64,000 nt of DNA, taken from the NCBI GenBank assembly GCA_963836085.1, contig CAWIHT010000009.1:1-64000 (forward strand), written 5' to 3'. The notes beneath the pieces were generated by a model. That model saw only the letters and a program-made list of their open reading frames with translations. It made no database searches and was not told the origin of the DNA. Position numbers and translations under genes: made by a program. Of the stretch, positions 33,572 through 42,665 are shown one piece after another; within the stretch, counting starts at the first letter, position 1, and every line of letters starts with the position of its first letter. This stretch comes from JAHEEL01 sp963836085 (GTDB lineage Bacteria > Actinomycetota > Acidimicrobiia > Spongiisociales > UBA5794).

Positions 33572-36529
33572 TCACACGACGGCGGACCCGGATGCGACGC
33601 TGCGAGTCCGAACAGCGAGGAGCGGGTCGACCAGGGCGGCGAATGTTGCGGCCCGGTGATCGAACGTGTGTGACTTCAGCACCAGCGCTCGCAACCGCTG
33701 ACGGACCGATTCGTAGTGCTGGGCGCGTGCTGCAATATCGGACGCGAGAGCCTGGAGCTCATCAGAGCCCGAGAAGGTCGGCACCAGCGAACCGAAGAGG
33801 TCATCCATCCCGGCCACGGGATCGCTCACGATGAGCGCACCCGAGGCTCCTGCATCGAAGATCCGGTTCGAGATGAAGCCGTGCGCTGCCATGTCGGGCC
33901 AATGATCGGAGAGCACGAACTTGGCCCTGCTGTAGACGCCACCGACGTCGCAGTTTGGGACGAACTCGCCGCGGACGACCTCGGCAGGGATCAGACCGTC
34001 CCAATCTCCGCCGTAGACCTCCAACTCCAGTCCGCTCTCGACCGCTGCTTGCACGCCGGGCCGCTGCTGCAACCGCGAGTTCCCGACGAACACGAATCCG
34101 TGGCGGGACGACGGAGAGACCTCGAGATCGGGGAAGAACACCTCAGGGTCGGTTGCCTGCAGCAGGGCATGGACCGGCACCTGCAGGCGCTGCCGCAGCT
34201 CCTGTGCATACGTTTCGGAGGCGACAAGTACCAGGTCGTACAGTTCGCACTCGGCGTCGTTGATGTCGTCGGGGTGGCTGATCATCCACAGCACGTTGAC
34301 GTGTCCGCTCTTCGGCGTGTACCGGCTGAGGCCCCGAATGTGGATGACCGCGTCGACATCCTGGTTCGCCATTGTCTCCCAGTCGGGTAGCAGATCGACG
34401 CTGGTCCGGAATCCGAGCCGACGCAGCGACTTTGCGAAGGCGGCAGCGAAATGAGTGTCGCCCCATGTCTCCGCCTCGGCTTCGCTTGGGACGCCGATCT
34501 TGATCGACACCCGTGGTGCGTTGATCGCCTTCTGGGCAGCTGAGATGATCTCGGTGGCACGGTGCTCGTAGGTGTGGCGGGCGAGGACGACATCGCGGAG
34601 GTGCTGTGCGAGGGCGTTGCGCTCGGTGGAGTCGCCGAGGTACCGGTCGAGCAGGTCGCGGAGTTCTTCGCCGGTTCCGAACGACGGGAGTTGACCATCG
34701 AACACCTCGGCCGATCCGACCTGGTTGTCGGTCACCACGAGAGTGCCGCAGGCGAGGGCGTCGAATACCCGCGAGTTCAGTGCACCGAACGGGAGGGTTG
34801 GACTCGCTGTGTCGTCGAGAACGATCTTGGCGGAGCTGTAGATGGCGGGGAGGAGGTCGTAGTCGGCGACGCCTCGCCAATGCGTCTGTGCCGACGGTTC
34901 CCGATCCCATCCCTTTCCGTAAATGGCGAAGTCCTCGGACTGGTTGAGGTCGAGCATGCCGAACGACGATCGGTCCTCGCCCCAGAGGTTCGCGGTGAGA
35001 ACGATGTCCGAAGCAGCCGCCGGATCCGGATCCACCGGGCGGAAGCGATCCGGGTTGGTCGCGAGCGGGAGCACCCGTGGGACGGCGTCTATCTGATCGA
35101 CGATCAGCGACGCAGAGATGGCACTGCTCGGAAGGATGGCATCGAAGTCGCCAATCCACGGTCGTTCGAGCCACCGGTCCGTCCAGTTGCGGATCCACGC
35201 GACCTTAACGGTGGTCCCAGCCGCGGCTCGTGGGTCGAATCCGTCGAGCAGGCAGACGAGGACGTCGACTCTTCGAAGTGACTCTCGGTTCTCGTCCTTT
35301 CCGGTCTCGAGGTAGATGACGCTCCACCCGATGGCCTCGAAGGCGTCGCCGAGTTCGTGCGCCGTGTACCAGTCTCCCCATCCGGCCGAACGGCGCTTGT
35401 CGGTGAGGGTGATGCCGATGGTGTCGGACTGTTCGGGGGACCACTGGATACCGGTTGGGTCGAGCTTGCTCAGCTTGATCGCCCTTCCAACGCGGGCACC
35501 CCACTTGCCGGAGAAGTAGGCGAGGTTCCGGAGCCACCCGGCCTCCCGATCAGCCTGCGGAACCGTGCGCTGGGTCGCGAACTCCTGGTGGAACAGGACG
35601 GCGTTGCCGTTGACGGCGATCTCGTGCCCCGCCTCACGGAGCGTGAGACAGAGGTCGACATCTTCGGTTCCATAGACGTAGGACTCGTCGAGGCCCCCGA
35701 CCTTGCGGTACACCTCCGTGCGGATCAGGAGGCAGGCGGCGGTCGCGGCCGGGACCGCCCAGGTGGCGGCCAGTTCCGGATCGGTTGGGTCACCGCCACC
35801 GAGGTTCATCGGACGGAGTTCACCGTTGCGGACATCGATAGCAACGCCCCGATGCTGGACGGTCAGCGATCTGGGTTGAGTCGATTGCGGGTAGACCAGG
35901 AGCGCGCCGACCGCGGCGATGGCATCGTCGGAGCCGGCGGTCGCCACCATGGCGCCGAGCCATCCAGCATTGATCGGGAGGACGTCGTTGTTCAGCAGCA
36001 GCACGAACTCGCCATTGGCCGCCTCGGCACCCTGATTGCAGGCCTCGGAGAAGCTGGCGTTCTGCTCGTTGCGGATCACGTGCAGCGGGAACGTCCACGC
36101 TGCCTTGAACAGGGAGGCCGAGTCGTCGGCCGAAGCATTGTCGACGATGATTACCTCGAAGGACCGGTAGATCGTGGCCGTATCGAGAGCTGGGAGCAGC
36201 GCGCTCAGGGGAGCGAAGCCATCCCGCGTCGGGATGACAATCGAGACAAGCGGTCCCTCCGAAGGACCCGCGTCGGGCCGCAGACTTCTGATCGCGCCTG
36301 CGACGTCGTCGGCGGTGAGCTGCCGATGTTGGGAGGCGCCGGGTTCCGAACGCCGCATCCTCCGCATGAGGGGCTTCGCCACCGACGCGATCTTGAGTGC
36401 GGCCCGCACACTCCGCCGCTTCTGCAACCGCTCGAGTTCGGCCTTCGTTGAGTCGAGTTGTCGCTGCAGGTCTGCGATGTGCTCGTCAGACCCACCCGCC
36501 GGTATTCCGCTATCTGGCGGCTTGTCCAT
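33572..36529 (-). CDS. Large glycosyltransferase: coiled coil + GT2 + two CgeB-like GT domains
   Basis: This 985-residue protein starts with a short coiled coil (HIADLQRQLDSTKAELERLQ). A GT2 rhamnosyltransferase-like domain follows at about residues 90-370, with VSIVIPTRDGFAPLSALLPA, IIVDNASADDS, LLLNNDVLP and GTEDVDLCLTLREAG. Two tandem CgeB-like GT-B domains then follow at about 385-680 and 685-985, each with a SRVFDALACGTLVVTD- or NRIFDAGASGALIVSD-like nucleotide-sugar site. The ATG at 36529 is preceded by GAGGTGAC; a start at 36601 is unlikely. A protein with three GT active sites could build a repeat unit by itself. It lies next to the ABC exporter and divergent from rmlC, so rhamnose is a likely donor sugar. 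Confidence 0.88.
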   Translation of the reverse strand: MDKPPDSGIPAGGSDEHIADLQRQLDSTKAELERLQKRRSVRAALKIASVAKPLMRRMRRSEPGASQHRQLTADDVAGAIRSLRPDAGPSEGPLVSIVIPTRDGFAPLSALLPALDTATIYRSFEVIIVDNASADDSASLFKAAWTFPLHVIRNEQNASFSEACNQGAEAANGEFVLLLNNDVLPINAGWLGAMVATAGSDDAIAAVGALLVYPQSTQPRSLTVQHRGVAIDVRNGELRPMNLGGGDPTDPELAATWAVPAATAACLLIRTEVYRKVGGLDESYVYGTEDVDLCLTLREAGHEIAVNGNAVLFHQEFATQRTVPQADREAGWLRNLAYFSGKWGARVGRAIKLSKLDPTGIQWSPEQSDTIGITLTDKRRSAGWGDWYTAHELGDAFEAIGWSVIYLETGKDENRESLRRVDVLVCLLDGFDPRAAAGTTVKVAWIRNWTDRWLERPWIGDFDAILPSSAISASLIVDQIDAVPRVLPLATNPDRFRPVDPDPAAASDIVLTANLWGEDRSSFGMLDLNQSEDFAIYGKGWDREPSAQTHWRGVADYDLLPAIYSSAKIVLDDTASPTLPFGALNSRVFDALACGTLVVTDNQVGSAEVFDGQLPSFGTGEELRDLLDRYLGDSTERNALAQHLRDVVLARHTYEHRATEIISAAQKAINAPRVSIKIGVPSEAEAETWGDTHFAAAFAKSLRRLGFRTSVDLLPDWETMANQDVDAVIHIRGLSRYTPKSGHVNVLWMISHPDDINDAECELYDLVLVASETYAQELRQRLQVPVHALLQATDPEVFFPDLEVSPSSRHGFVFVGNSRLQQRPGVQAAVESGLELEVYGGDWDGLIPAEVVRGEFVPNCDVGGVYSRAKFVLSDHWPDMAAHGFISNRIFDAGASGALIVSDPVAGMDDLFGSLVPTFSGSDELQALASDIAARAQHYESVRQRLRALVLKSHTFDHRAATFAALVDPLLAVRTRSVASGSAVV

Positions 36530-36633
36530 GTCACCTCGGGGGAGTTGATGGGGCTGGGCCGGGCGCAAGGCGTGTCGCGGCACCGGCGTGTACCGTATCA
36601 TCCTGCCATCTCGAAGCCGTTCGGAGAATCACT

Positions 36634-37179
36634 GTGAAGATCACGCCGCTCGACATTCCAGACGTGATCGCACTGGAACCCGATGTATTCGGAGACGATC
36701 GCGGGTTCTTCTTCGAGTCGTGGAACCAGGGTGACTTCGACGATCTGATCGGTCCGACGCGGTTCGTCCAAGACAATCACTCGCGCAGCGCACGCGGCGT
36801 GGTGCGGGGATTGCACTATCAGGTTGAGCGCCCGCAAGGCAAGCTCGTGCGGGTGGTGCGCGGCGTTGCATTCGACGTGGCGGTTGACATCCGCGCCGGG
36901 TCGCCGACGTTCGGCCGGTCCGTGAGCGTCGAACTGTCCGAGGACAACAAAGTTCAGGTGTGGGTCCCCCCAGGTTTCGCTCACGGATTCATGGCCCTCA
37001 CGGACGGAACGGAGATGCTGTACAAGGCCACGGACTTCTACGTCCCGGAGTGTGATCGCGCCGTCGCGTGGGATGATCCGGACCTTGCGATCGACTGGCC
37101 CCACTCCGGCATCGAGCCTCATGCCAGCGGGAGAGACCGATCGGCCCCGAGGCTGCGCGACGCCGAGCTACCGACGTAG
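36634..37179 (+). CDS. rmlC: dTDP-4-dehydrorhamnose 3,5-epimerase
   Basis: This 181-residue cupin shows the N-terminal ITPLDIPDVIALEPDVFGDD and GFFFESWNQ, the catalytic HYQVERPQGKLVRV (His and nearby Lys) and the conserved WVPPGFAHGFMAL. It converts dTDP-4-keto-6-deoxyglucose to the L-lyxo form. The GTG at 36634 has GGAGA upstream. First gene of rmlCBAD, 10 bases before rmlB. Confidence 0.94.
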   Translation: MKITPLDIPDVIALEPDVFGDDRGFFFESWNQGDFDDLIGPTRFVQDNHSRSARGVVRGLHYQVERPQGKLVRVVRGVAFDVAVDIRAGSPTFGRSVSVELSEDNKVQVWVPPGFAHGFMALTDGTEMLYKATDFYVPECDRAVAWDDPDLAIDWPHSGIEPHASGRDRSAPRLRDAELPT

Positions 37180-37189
37180 AGGCGAGTCA

Positions 37190-38158
37190 ATGGAGCATAG
37201 ATACCTCGTGACCGGCGGAGCCGGGTTCATCGGATCCAACTTCATCCGGTTCGTGCTCGACCGTGAGCCGGACGCACACGTCACCAATCTCGACGCGCTC
37301 ACGTACGCCGGCGTACCGGCAACCGTGGCGGAACTCGACCTGCTGCCGAACCACACGTTCGTCCTCGGCGACATACGCGACGCCGCCCTCCTCGAGACGA
37401 TCGTTCCCGGCCACGACACCGTTGTGCACTTCGCCGCTGAGAGCCACGTCGATCGGTCCATCAGCGGCCCCGAAGTGTTTCTCTCTACCAACGTTGTCGG
37501 CACGGGCGTGATGCTCGATGCGGCACTCCGTCATGGCGTCCGCCGATTCCTCCATGTGTCAACCGACGAGGTGTACGGCTCGATCGAGAGCGGATTCCCC
37601 TCGGAGACGGCGCCGCTCAACCCGTCCTCGCCGTACTCCTCTTCGAAGGCTGGGTCCGACCTCCTCGCACTGTCATACGCGACCACGTACGGACTCGATG
37701 TGGTCGTTACCCGTTGCACCAACAACTACGGCCCGTATCAGTTCCCCGAGAAGCTGATTCCCCTGTTCGTGACCAACCTGATCGAAGGGGAGAAGGTTCC
37801 GCTCTACGGCGACGGGGCCAACGAACGGGACTGGCTCTACGTGGACGATCACTGCTCGGCGCTCCACCTCCTTGTCGGCGCCGGAGTCCCGGGCGAGATC
37901 TACAACATCAGCGCGGATGCCCAACGATCGAACCTCGAGGTGACGCGCGCCATCCTGGAACAGATGGGAAGAGACGAAGCCTGGGTGGAGAACGTGACCG
38001 ACCGCCTCGGCCATGATCTTCGGTATGCACTCGATTCCTCGAAGATCCGGGCACTCGGGTGGCGACCCGAACATGATTTCGGGGAACGCCTCACCGACAC
38101 GATCGCCTGGTATCAGGACCGCCGGGATTGGTGGAATCCACTGAAGGGAGCCTCATGA
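37190..38158 (+). CDS. rmlB: dTDP-glucose 4,6-dehydratase
   Basis: This 322-residue SDR has GGAGFIGSNFIRF, FAAESHVDRSI, the DE pair of the catalytic triad in VSTDEVYGS and the YxxxK in SPYSSSKAGSD. RmlB-specific TRCTNNYGPYQFPEKLIP and ERDWLYVDDH are also present. The ATG at 37190 follows rmlC closely. The stop overlaps rmlA by ATGA. It makes dTDP-4-keto-6-deoxyglucose. Confidence 0.96.
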   Translation: MEHRYLVTGGAGFIGSNFIRFVLDREPDAHVTNLDALTYAGVPATVAELDLLPNHTFVLGDIRDAALLETIVPGHDTVVHFAAESHVDRSISGPEVFLSTNVVGTGVMLDAALRHGVRRFLHVSTDEVYGSIESGFPSETAPLNPSSPYSSSKAGSDLLALSYATTYGLDVVVTRCTNNYGPYQFPEKLIPLFVTNLIEGEKVPLYGDGANERDWLYVDDHCSALHLLVGAGVPGEIYNISADAQRSNLEVTRAILEQMGRDEAWVENVTDRLGHDLRYALDSSKIRALGWRPEHDFGERLTDTIAWYQDRRDWWNPLKGAS

Positions 38159-39015
38159 GAGGAATCGTGCTCGCCGGCGGCGCCGGGAGTCGCCTCGATC
38201 CGATCACACGCGTTGCGAGCAAGCAGCTTCAACCGGTGTACGACAAACCGATGGTCTACTACCCACTCGCCACCCTCATGGAGTCCGGGATCACCGAGAT
38301 CCTCCTCATTTCCACGCCGCAGGACACGCCACGATTCCGTGACTTGCTCGACGACGGCCGGCAGTGGGGGATCACCATTGACTATGCCGTGCAACCTGAA
38401 CCGAACGGCATCGCCCAGGCCTTCGTCATTGGACGAGACTTCATCGACGGGTCGCCAGTGGCCCTGATCCTCGGCGACAACATGTTCTACGGCAACGTGG
38501 ATTTCGCCGCTCACGTCGGGGAGTTCGTGGGCGGTGCCACGATCTTCGGGTACCCGGTCCACGATCCCAGGCGATATGGCGTCGCCGAGGTCGCCGACGA
38601 CGGGACCGTCGTCTCGCTCGAAGAGAAGCCTGACCATCCCCGGTCCAATCTCGCCGTGCCCGGCTTCTATCTGTACGACGGTCGCGTCTCAGACTTCGCG
38701 GAAGCCCAGACGCCATCGGCGCGCGGGGAACTCGAGATCACCGACCTCAACAATGCGTATCTGAAGCTGGGCGAGCTTCGGGCGGTCAAGCTGGGGCGCG
38801 GCGTCGCCTGGCTCGACAGCGGAACACACGAGAGCCTGCTCCAGGCGGCGAACTTCATTGCCACCATCGAGGAACGTCAGGGACTCAAGATTGCCTGCCT
38901 CGAAGAGATCGCGTACGCGTGCGGCTACATCACCCGCGAGGAACTTGACCGCCTCATCGACTCGATGCCGGTCTCCGGCTACAGCGAGTACCTCCGGGAT
39001 GTTGTTCTTGGCTGA
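38155..39015 (+). CDS. rmlA: Glucose-1-phosphate thymidylyltransferase
   Basis: This 286-residue nucleotidyltransferase has GIVLAGGAGSRLDPITR, QLQPVYDKPMVYYPL, ILGDNMFYG, YGVAEVADDG, SLEEKP and the C-terminal AWLDSGTHESLLQA. It makes dTDP-glucose and starts the rhamnose pathway. It overlaps rmlB by 4 bases and rmlD by 17. Confidence 0.96.
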   Translation: MRGIVLAGGAGSRLDPITRVASKQLQPVYDKPMVYYPLATLMESGITEILLISTPQDTPRFRDLLDDGRQWGITIDYAVQPEPNGIAQAFVIGRDFIDGSPVALILGDNMFYGNVDFAAHVGEFVGGATIFGYPVHDPRRYGVAEVADDGTVVSLEEKPDHPRSNLAVPGFYLYDGRVSDFAEAQTPSARGELEITDLNNAYLKLGELRAVKLGRGVAWLDSGTHESLLQAANFIATIEERQGLKIACLEEIAYACGYITREELDRLIDSMPVSGYSEYLRDVVLG

Positions 39016-39868
39016 CAAGGGTCGGATCCTCGTCACGGGTGCGACCGGGCAGGTCGGGACGGCGCTGCGCTCGGTGTTTCCTGACGCCGTGTTTCTCACA
39101 CGGCGTGAACTCGACCTGAGCGATATTGGTACGATCGCGCCCACCGTCACAGCGCACCGTCCGTCGGCCGTCATCAACGCGGCGGCCTTCACGAACGTCG
39201 ATCTCGCCGAGCGCGAGGAAGCGCGAGCGACGCTCATCAACGGTGAAGCGGTCGGTGCTCTGGCGGCCGCGTGCGCCGATCTGGCGATCCCTTTGGTCAC
39301 ATACTCGTCGGACTACGTGTTCGACGGTCGTGCATCCATTCCCTACGTGGAGTCCGATGCAGCCGGCCCCGTTGGCGCCTACGGGCGGAGCAAGCTCGTC
39401 GGGGAGCGGCTTGCCCTCGATCGGCATCCGGGCGCCCTCATCGTGCGAACGTCGTGGGTGATCTCGGCGACCCACGACAACTTCGTGCCAACGATGCTTC
39501 GACTGGCGGTTCGCGGTCCGGTCAGGGTGGTCAACGATCAGTGGGGGAAGCCAACGATCGCTGCTGACCTTGCGGCGGCAACGGCAGAAGCGGTCAGCTC
39601 TGGTCTTCGCGGGATTGTGCATGTCGCGAACGAAGGAGCAACGACATGGCACGGCCTTGCATCGGCCGCCGTGCGCCTTGCCGGTCTCGATCCGTCGCTC
39701 GTCCAGCCGTGCGCCACCGACGAGTACCCCACCGCGGCGGTGCGGCCCGCGTACTCGGTCCTCGGGACAGAGCGTGAGGACACTCCGAGGATGCCCCTGT
39801 GGCAGTCGTCACTGCCGGGACTTGTCGCGGCGCAGGTCGAGCGGATTGGCGACCAGGCCGGCCAGTAG
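38999..39868 (+). CDS. rmlD: dTDP-4-dehydrorhamnose reductase
   Basis: This 289-residue SDR has VTGATGQVGTALRS, INAAAFTNVDLAE, YSSDYVFDGR, the YxxxK in GAYGRSKLVGE and RTSWVIS. It makes dTDP-L-rhamnose with NADPH. ATG 38999 lies inside the rmlA end; the frame extends further upstream but without homology. It completes rmlCBAD. Confidence 0.94.
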   Translation: MLFLADKGRILVTGATGQVGTALRSVFPDAVFLTRRELDLSDIGTIAPTVTAHRPSAVINAAAFTNVDLAEREEARATLINGEAVGALAAACADLAIPLVTYSSDYVFDGRASIPYVESDAAGPVGAYGRSKLVGERLALDRHPGALIVRTSWVISATHDNFVPTMLRLAVRGPVRVVNDQWGKPTIAADLAAATAEAVSSGLRGIVHVANEGATTWHGLASAAVRLAGLDPSLVQPCATDEYPTAAVRPAYSVLGTEREDTPRMPLWQSSLPGLVAAQVERIGDQAGQ

Positions 39869-39911
39869 GGGATTCGCCCCAATGCCCAGCGGGTCGGCGG
39901 CCATCCCGCGC

Positions 39912-39917
39912 TACATT
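39912..39917 (+). promoter_or_regulatory. Candidate -10 element of the GT2 gene
   Basis: TACATT (TANNNT) ends 7 bases before ATG 39925, compatible with a leaderless transcript in the 56-base gap after rmlD. Confidence 0.4.
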
Positions 39918-39924
39918 CTGGGGC

Positions 39925-40885
39925 ATGGGATCGGATCTTGACCTCTCGGTCATCGTGCTTGCGTGGGATCAACTCGACTACACCAAGCGGTGTGTCGCCA
40001 GCATCCGTAGCGAGACCGACGTCTCCTACGAACTGATCATCGTCGACAACGGGTCCGCCAGAGAGGCCGCAGCATTCGCCGAGCACAACGCGGATCTCGC
40101 CATCCTCAACGATGAGAACCGGGGGTTCGCTGCCGGGATGAACCAGGGCCTGGGCGCTTCGAGCGGACGGTTCGTTGCGTTCGTCAACAACGACACCGAA
40201 CTGCCACCCGCATGGAGTTCTCTGCTGCTCTCGACGTTTCGACGAACACCCTCGAGCCGGGATCGTTCTGCCTGCCGTGACGGCGGCGGGGAACCCCTTC
40301 GCCGTGAGGTCGGAAGCCGGCGGCGACCGAATCGTTGTGCCTCCTTTCAGAAACCTCCCGTCCGGAGTTGTCTATGTGATGGATCGCAGCGTCGCCGTCG
40401 ACATCGGTGGATGGGACGAGCGGTACCTGGTGGCCTCGCGTGAGGACCTCGATCTGCTCTTCACCGTCTGGGTCAATGATCTCGACGTGATCCTCGACGA
40501 GCGGGTGCTGGTGCAGCACGCCTCCAACATCACGGCAAAGGCGCAACTGCCGGATCGAGCGGATATTTGGCGATCGAACGGCCAGGTGTTTGTCGACAAG
40601 TGGACGGATCCCCACGGCTCAGACATCGGAGTGCTCCGGCAAGGAGATCGGGCGCGTCGGCATGATCTCCTCGGCCAAGCTCAGACGGCAGCAACGTGGC
40701 TCGGACGTGTGCTTGACGTCGAGGACCGGGTCGAGGAGTGGAAGACCGAGGTGAGAGCGCTCAAACACGAGTGCCGTCGGCTGGAGAAGGAAGCCGCACG
40801 GCCTCCACCTCCTCCACCTCCTCAGCCTCCTCCACTTCATCGGAAGATCGAGCGGAAGCTGCGATCATGGAGGAGTCGATCCTGA
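39925..40885 (+). pseudogene. GT2 glycosyltransferase, frameshifted in a TTT run
   Basis: This is a GT-A, rhamnosyltransferase-like protein of about 320 codons. The first part reads LSVIVLAWDQLDYTKRCVAS, IIVDNGSAREA, NRGFAAGMNQGLGAS and FVNNDTELPPAW. After a surplus T in the TTT at 40237-40239, the other frame continues DEHPRAGIVLPAV, GGWDERYLVASREDLDLLF, QHASNITAK and a C-terminal coiled coil with a run of prolines. Both halves look otherwise sound, so a sequencing error or a recent mutation would explain it. It follows rmlD and probably uses dTDP-rhamnose. Confidence 0.82.
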
Positions 40886-41088
40886 GGCTCCTTCGGACGT
40901 TGGCGGACGCCGATTCGTGAATTGAGGGGAAGAATCCTTAGGATCACCGGCGTGAGAGGACTCGTCCGCCCTGTTTGTGGAGACGCGATGCGCCCGCGGA
41001 ATACTCTGAACCCTCTTCTTCGGGATATTTTCAGCGGTGTGTCGCGGAATCGCGTTGAAGTTCGCGCCTTGTGTGTCGATACAACATC

Positions 41089-42634
41089 ATGGTTCGCGCG
41101 ATCCTTCTGACCACCCTCGTCATCGCCCTCCTCGGTATCGGCACCGTGCACAGCCCACCGGTGAGTGCGGCAGACGCCGATCTTCCGACGCTGACCGGCC
41201 TTACGTCGAACGATCGAGATGAAGATCTCGAACGCCTCGAAGCGGTGGTTGGCCGCTATCCCTCGCTCACCCAGATCTTCTGGAGAGTTGAGCTCGACTG
41301 GCCCAATGGCTGGGCCCCGGCGATGCTCGAGGGCCTGCATGAGCAGGGCATGACCGCTGTCGTCGAAATCACCGTTGATGATTTGGGCGCCCTGAACGCG
41401 GGAGCGTTGGACGGATCGCTGCAAGCGATGGCGGCGATGGTGAACACCTGGCTCGATCAGGGCGGTGGTCGCCAGATCCTGATCGTCCCGCTCCCTGAGC
41501 CAAACCTCACCCAGCACCCCTGGGGTGGAGACGCCGACGGTTTCGATGCCGGCTACAAGCGCATTCGGTCAGCGTTCATCAACGCCGGAACGACTCCCGA
41601 CCAGGCGCGGTTCATCGTCTCGTACAGCGGATGGTCGAACGGTGGACTGCTCCACAAGGACTTCTATCCCGGTGACGCCGTTGTCGACCTCGTTGGGTTC
41701 TCCCAACTCAACCGCAACGATCCCTGGCTCACGTATGAGAAGAACTTCGGGATCCCCATCGATCGCATCTCAGACTTCGCATGGACCGAACCCATCCTGG
41801 TCATCCAGACGGGATCGGTCGTCGAGAACCGGGACCGCGATGCCTGGATGAACGAGGCATTCTCACGCCTCGCCGCCGACGATCGTGTGCTCGGCATGGT
41901 CTACTTCAACCGCAACAAGTACGAGGCGGGCAAGCAGAACGACTACCGCGTCGTCTACCCGGATCGCGTGGATGCAGCGTTCGCTGCCGGCGTGAATTCG
42001 TGGACATCGGGCGATGATGCCTCGATGGCTGTTCGATGGAAGTCTCGACCGCTGGGCCGACGATCGCCGCACCACGGTTGCCGCATCCGGCGGGTTCATC
42101 GATGTGGGTGATTCGGTGTTTGCCGAGGATATTGCGTGGTTGGCGTCGGTGGGTGTGACGTCGGGCTGCAACCCTCCGGCGAACGACCGATTCTGCCCGG
42201 ATTCTGCGGTGACGCGTGGTCAGATGGCAGCGTTCTTGCGTCGTGCGCTCGATCTGCCGGTGACACAGTCGCCTGCGGCGTTCACGGATGTGGGCGACTC
42301 GGTGTTTGCGGAGGATATTGCGTGGTTGGCGTCGGTGGGTGTGACGTCGGGCTGCAATCCTCCTGCGAACGACCGGTTCTGCCCGGATTCTGCGGTGACG
42401 CGTGGTCAGATGGCAGCGTTCTTGCGTCGTGCGCTCGATCTGCCGGTGACGCAGCCGCCTGCGGCGTTCACGGATGTGGGCAGTTCGGTGTTTTCGGACG
42501 ATATTGCGTGGTTGGCGTCGGTGGGTGTGACGTCGGGCTGCAACCCTCCGGCGAACGACCGCTTCTGTCCGGATTCTGCCGTGACCCGTGGCCAGATGGC
42601 GGCATTCCTCCGGCGAGCCTTGGCGGGAGGCTAG
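41089..42634 (+). pseudogene. Secreted GH26-like protein with three SLH repeats, frameshifted
   Basis: A signal peptide (VRAILLTTLVIALLGIGTVHS, ending at SAA) leads to a GH26-like TIM-barrel of about 290 residues with RQILIVPLPEPN, YKRIRSAFINAG, FYPGDAVVDLVGFSQLN and WTEPILVIQTGS. The nucleophile position expected near the last motif reads Q, not E. Around 42015-42030 the frame shifts; the next frame encodes WLFDGSLDRWADDRRT and then three nearly identical 62-residue SLH units. The encoded enzyme may be a carbohydrate-binding relative rather than an active mannanase. It is convergent with the cytolysin-like gene, 31 bases apart. Confidence 0.75.
42095..42630 (+). repeat. Three tandem 186-bp units encoding SLH repeats
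   Basis: Units begin at 42095, 42281 and 42467 (each starting with the codons for FxDVG). They are nearly identical at DNA level, including third positions and a codon bias (GCG TGG TTG GCG TCG GTG GGT GTG) unlike the C-ending codons of the neighbours. The homogeneity suggests recent duplication or gene conversion. Confidence 0.9.
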
Positions 42635-42665
42635 GCGCCGGATCTCTTGGGCCCGCCGGCTCCCG

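Noticed and set aside
42095..42630. CRISPR-like array
   Set aside because: Units of 186 bp are coding SLH repeats without spacers.
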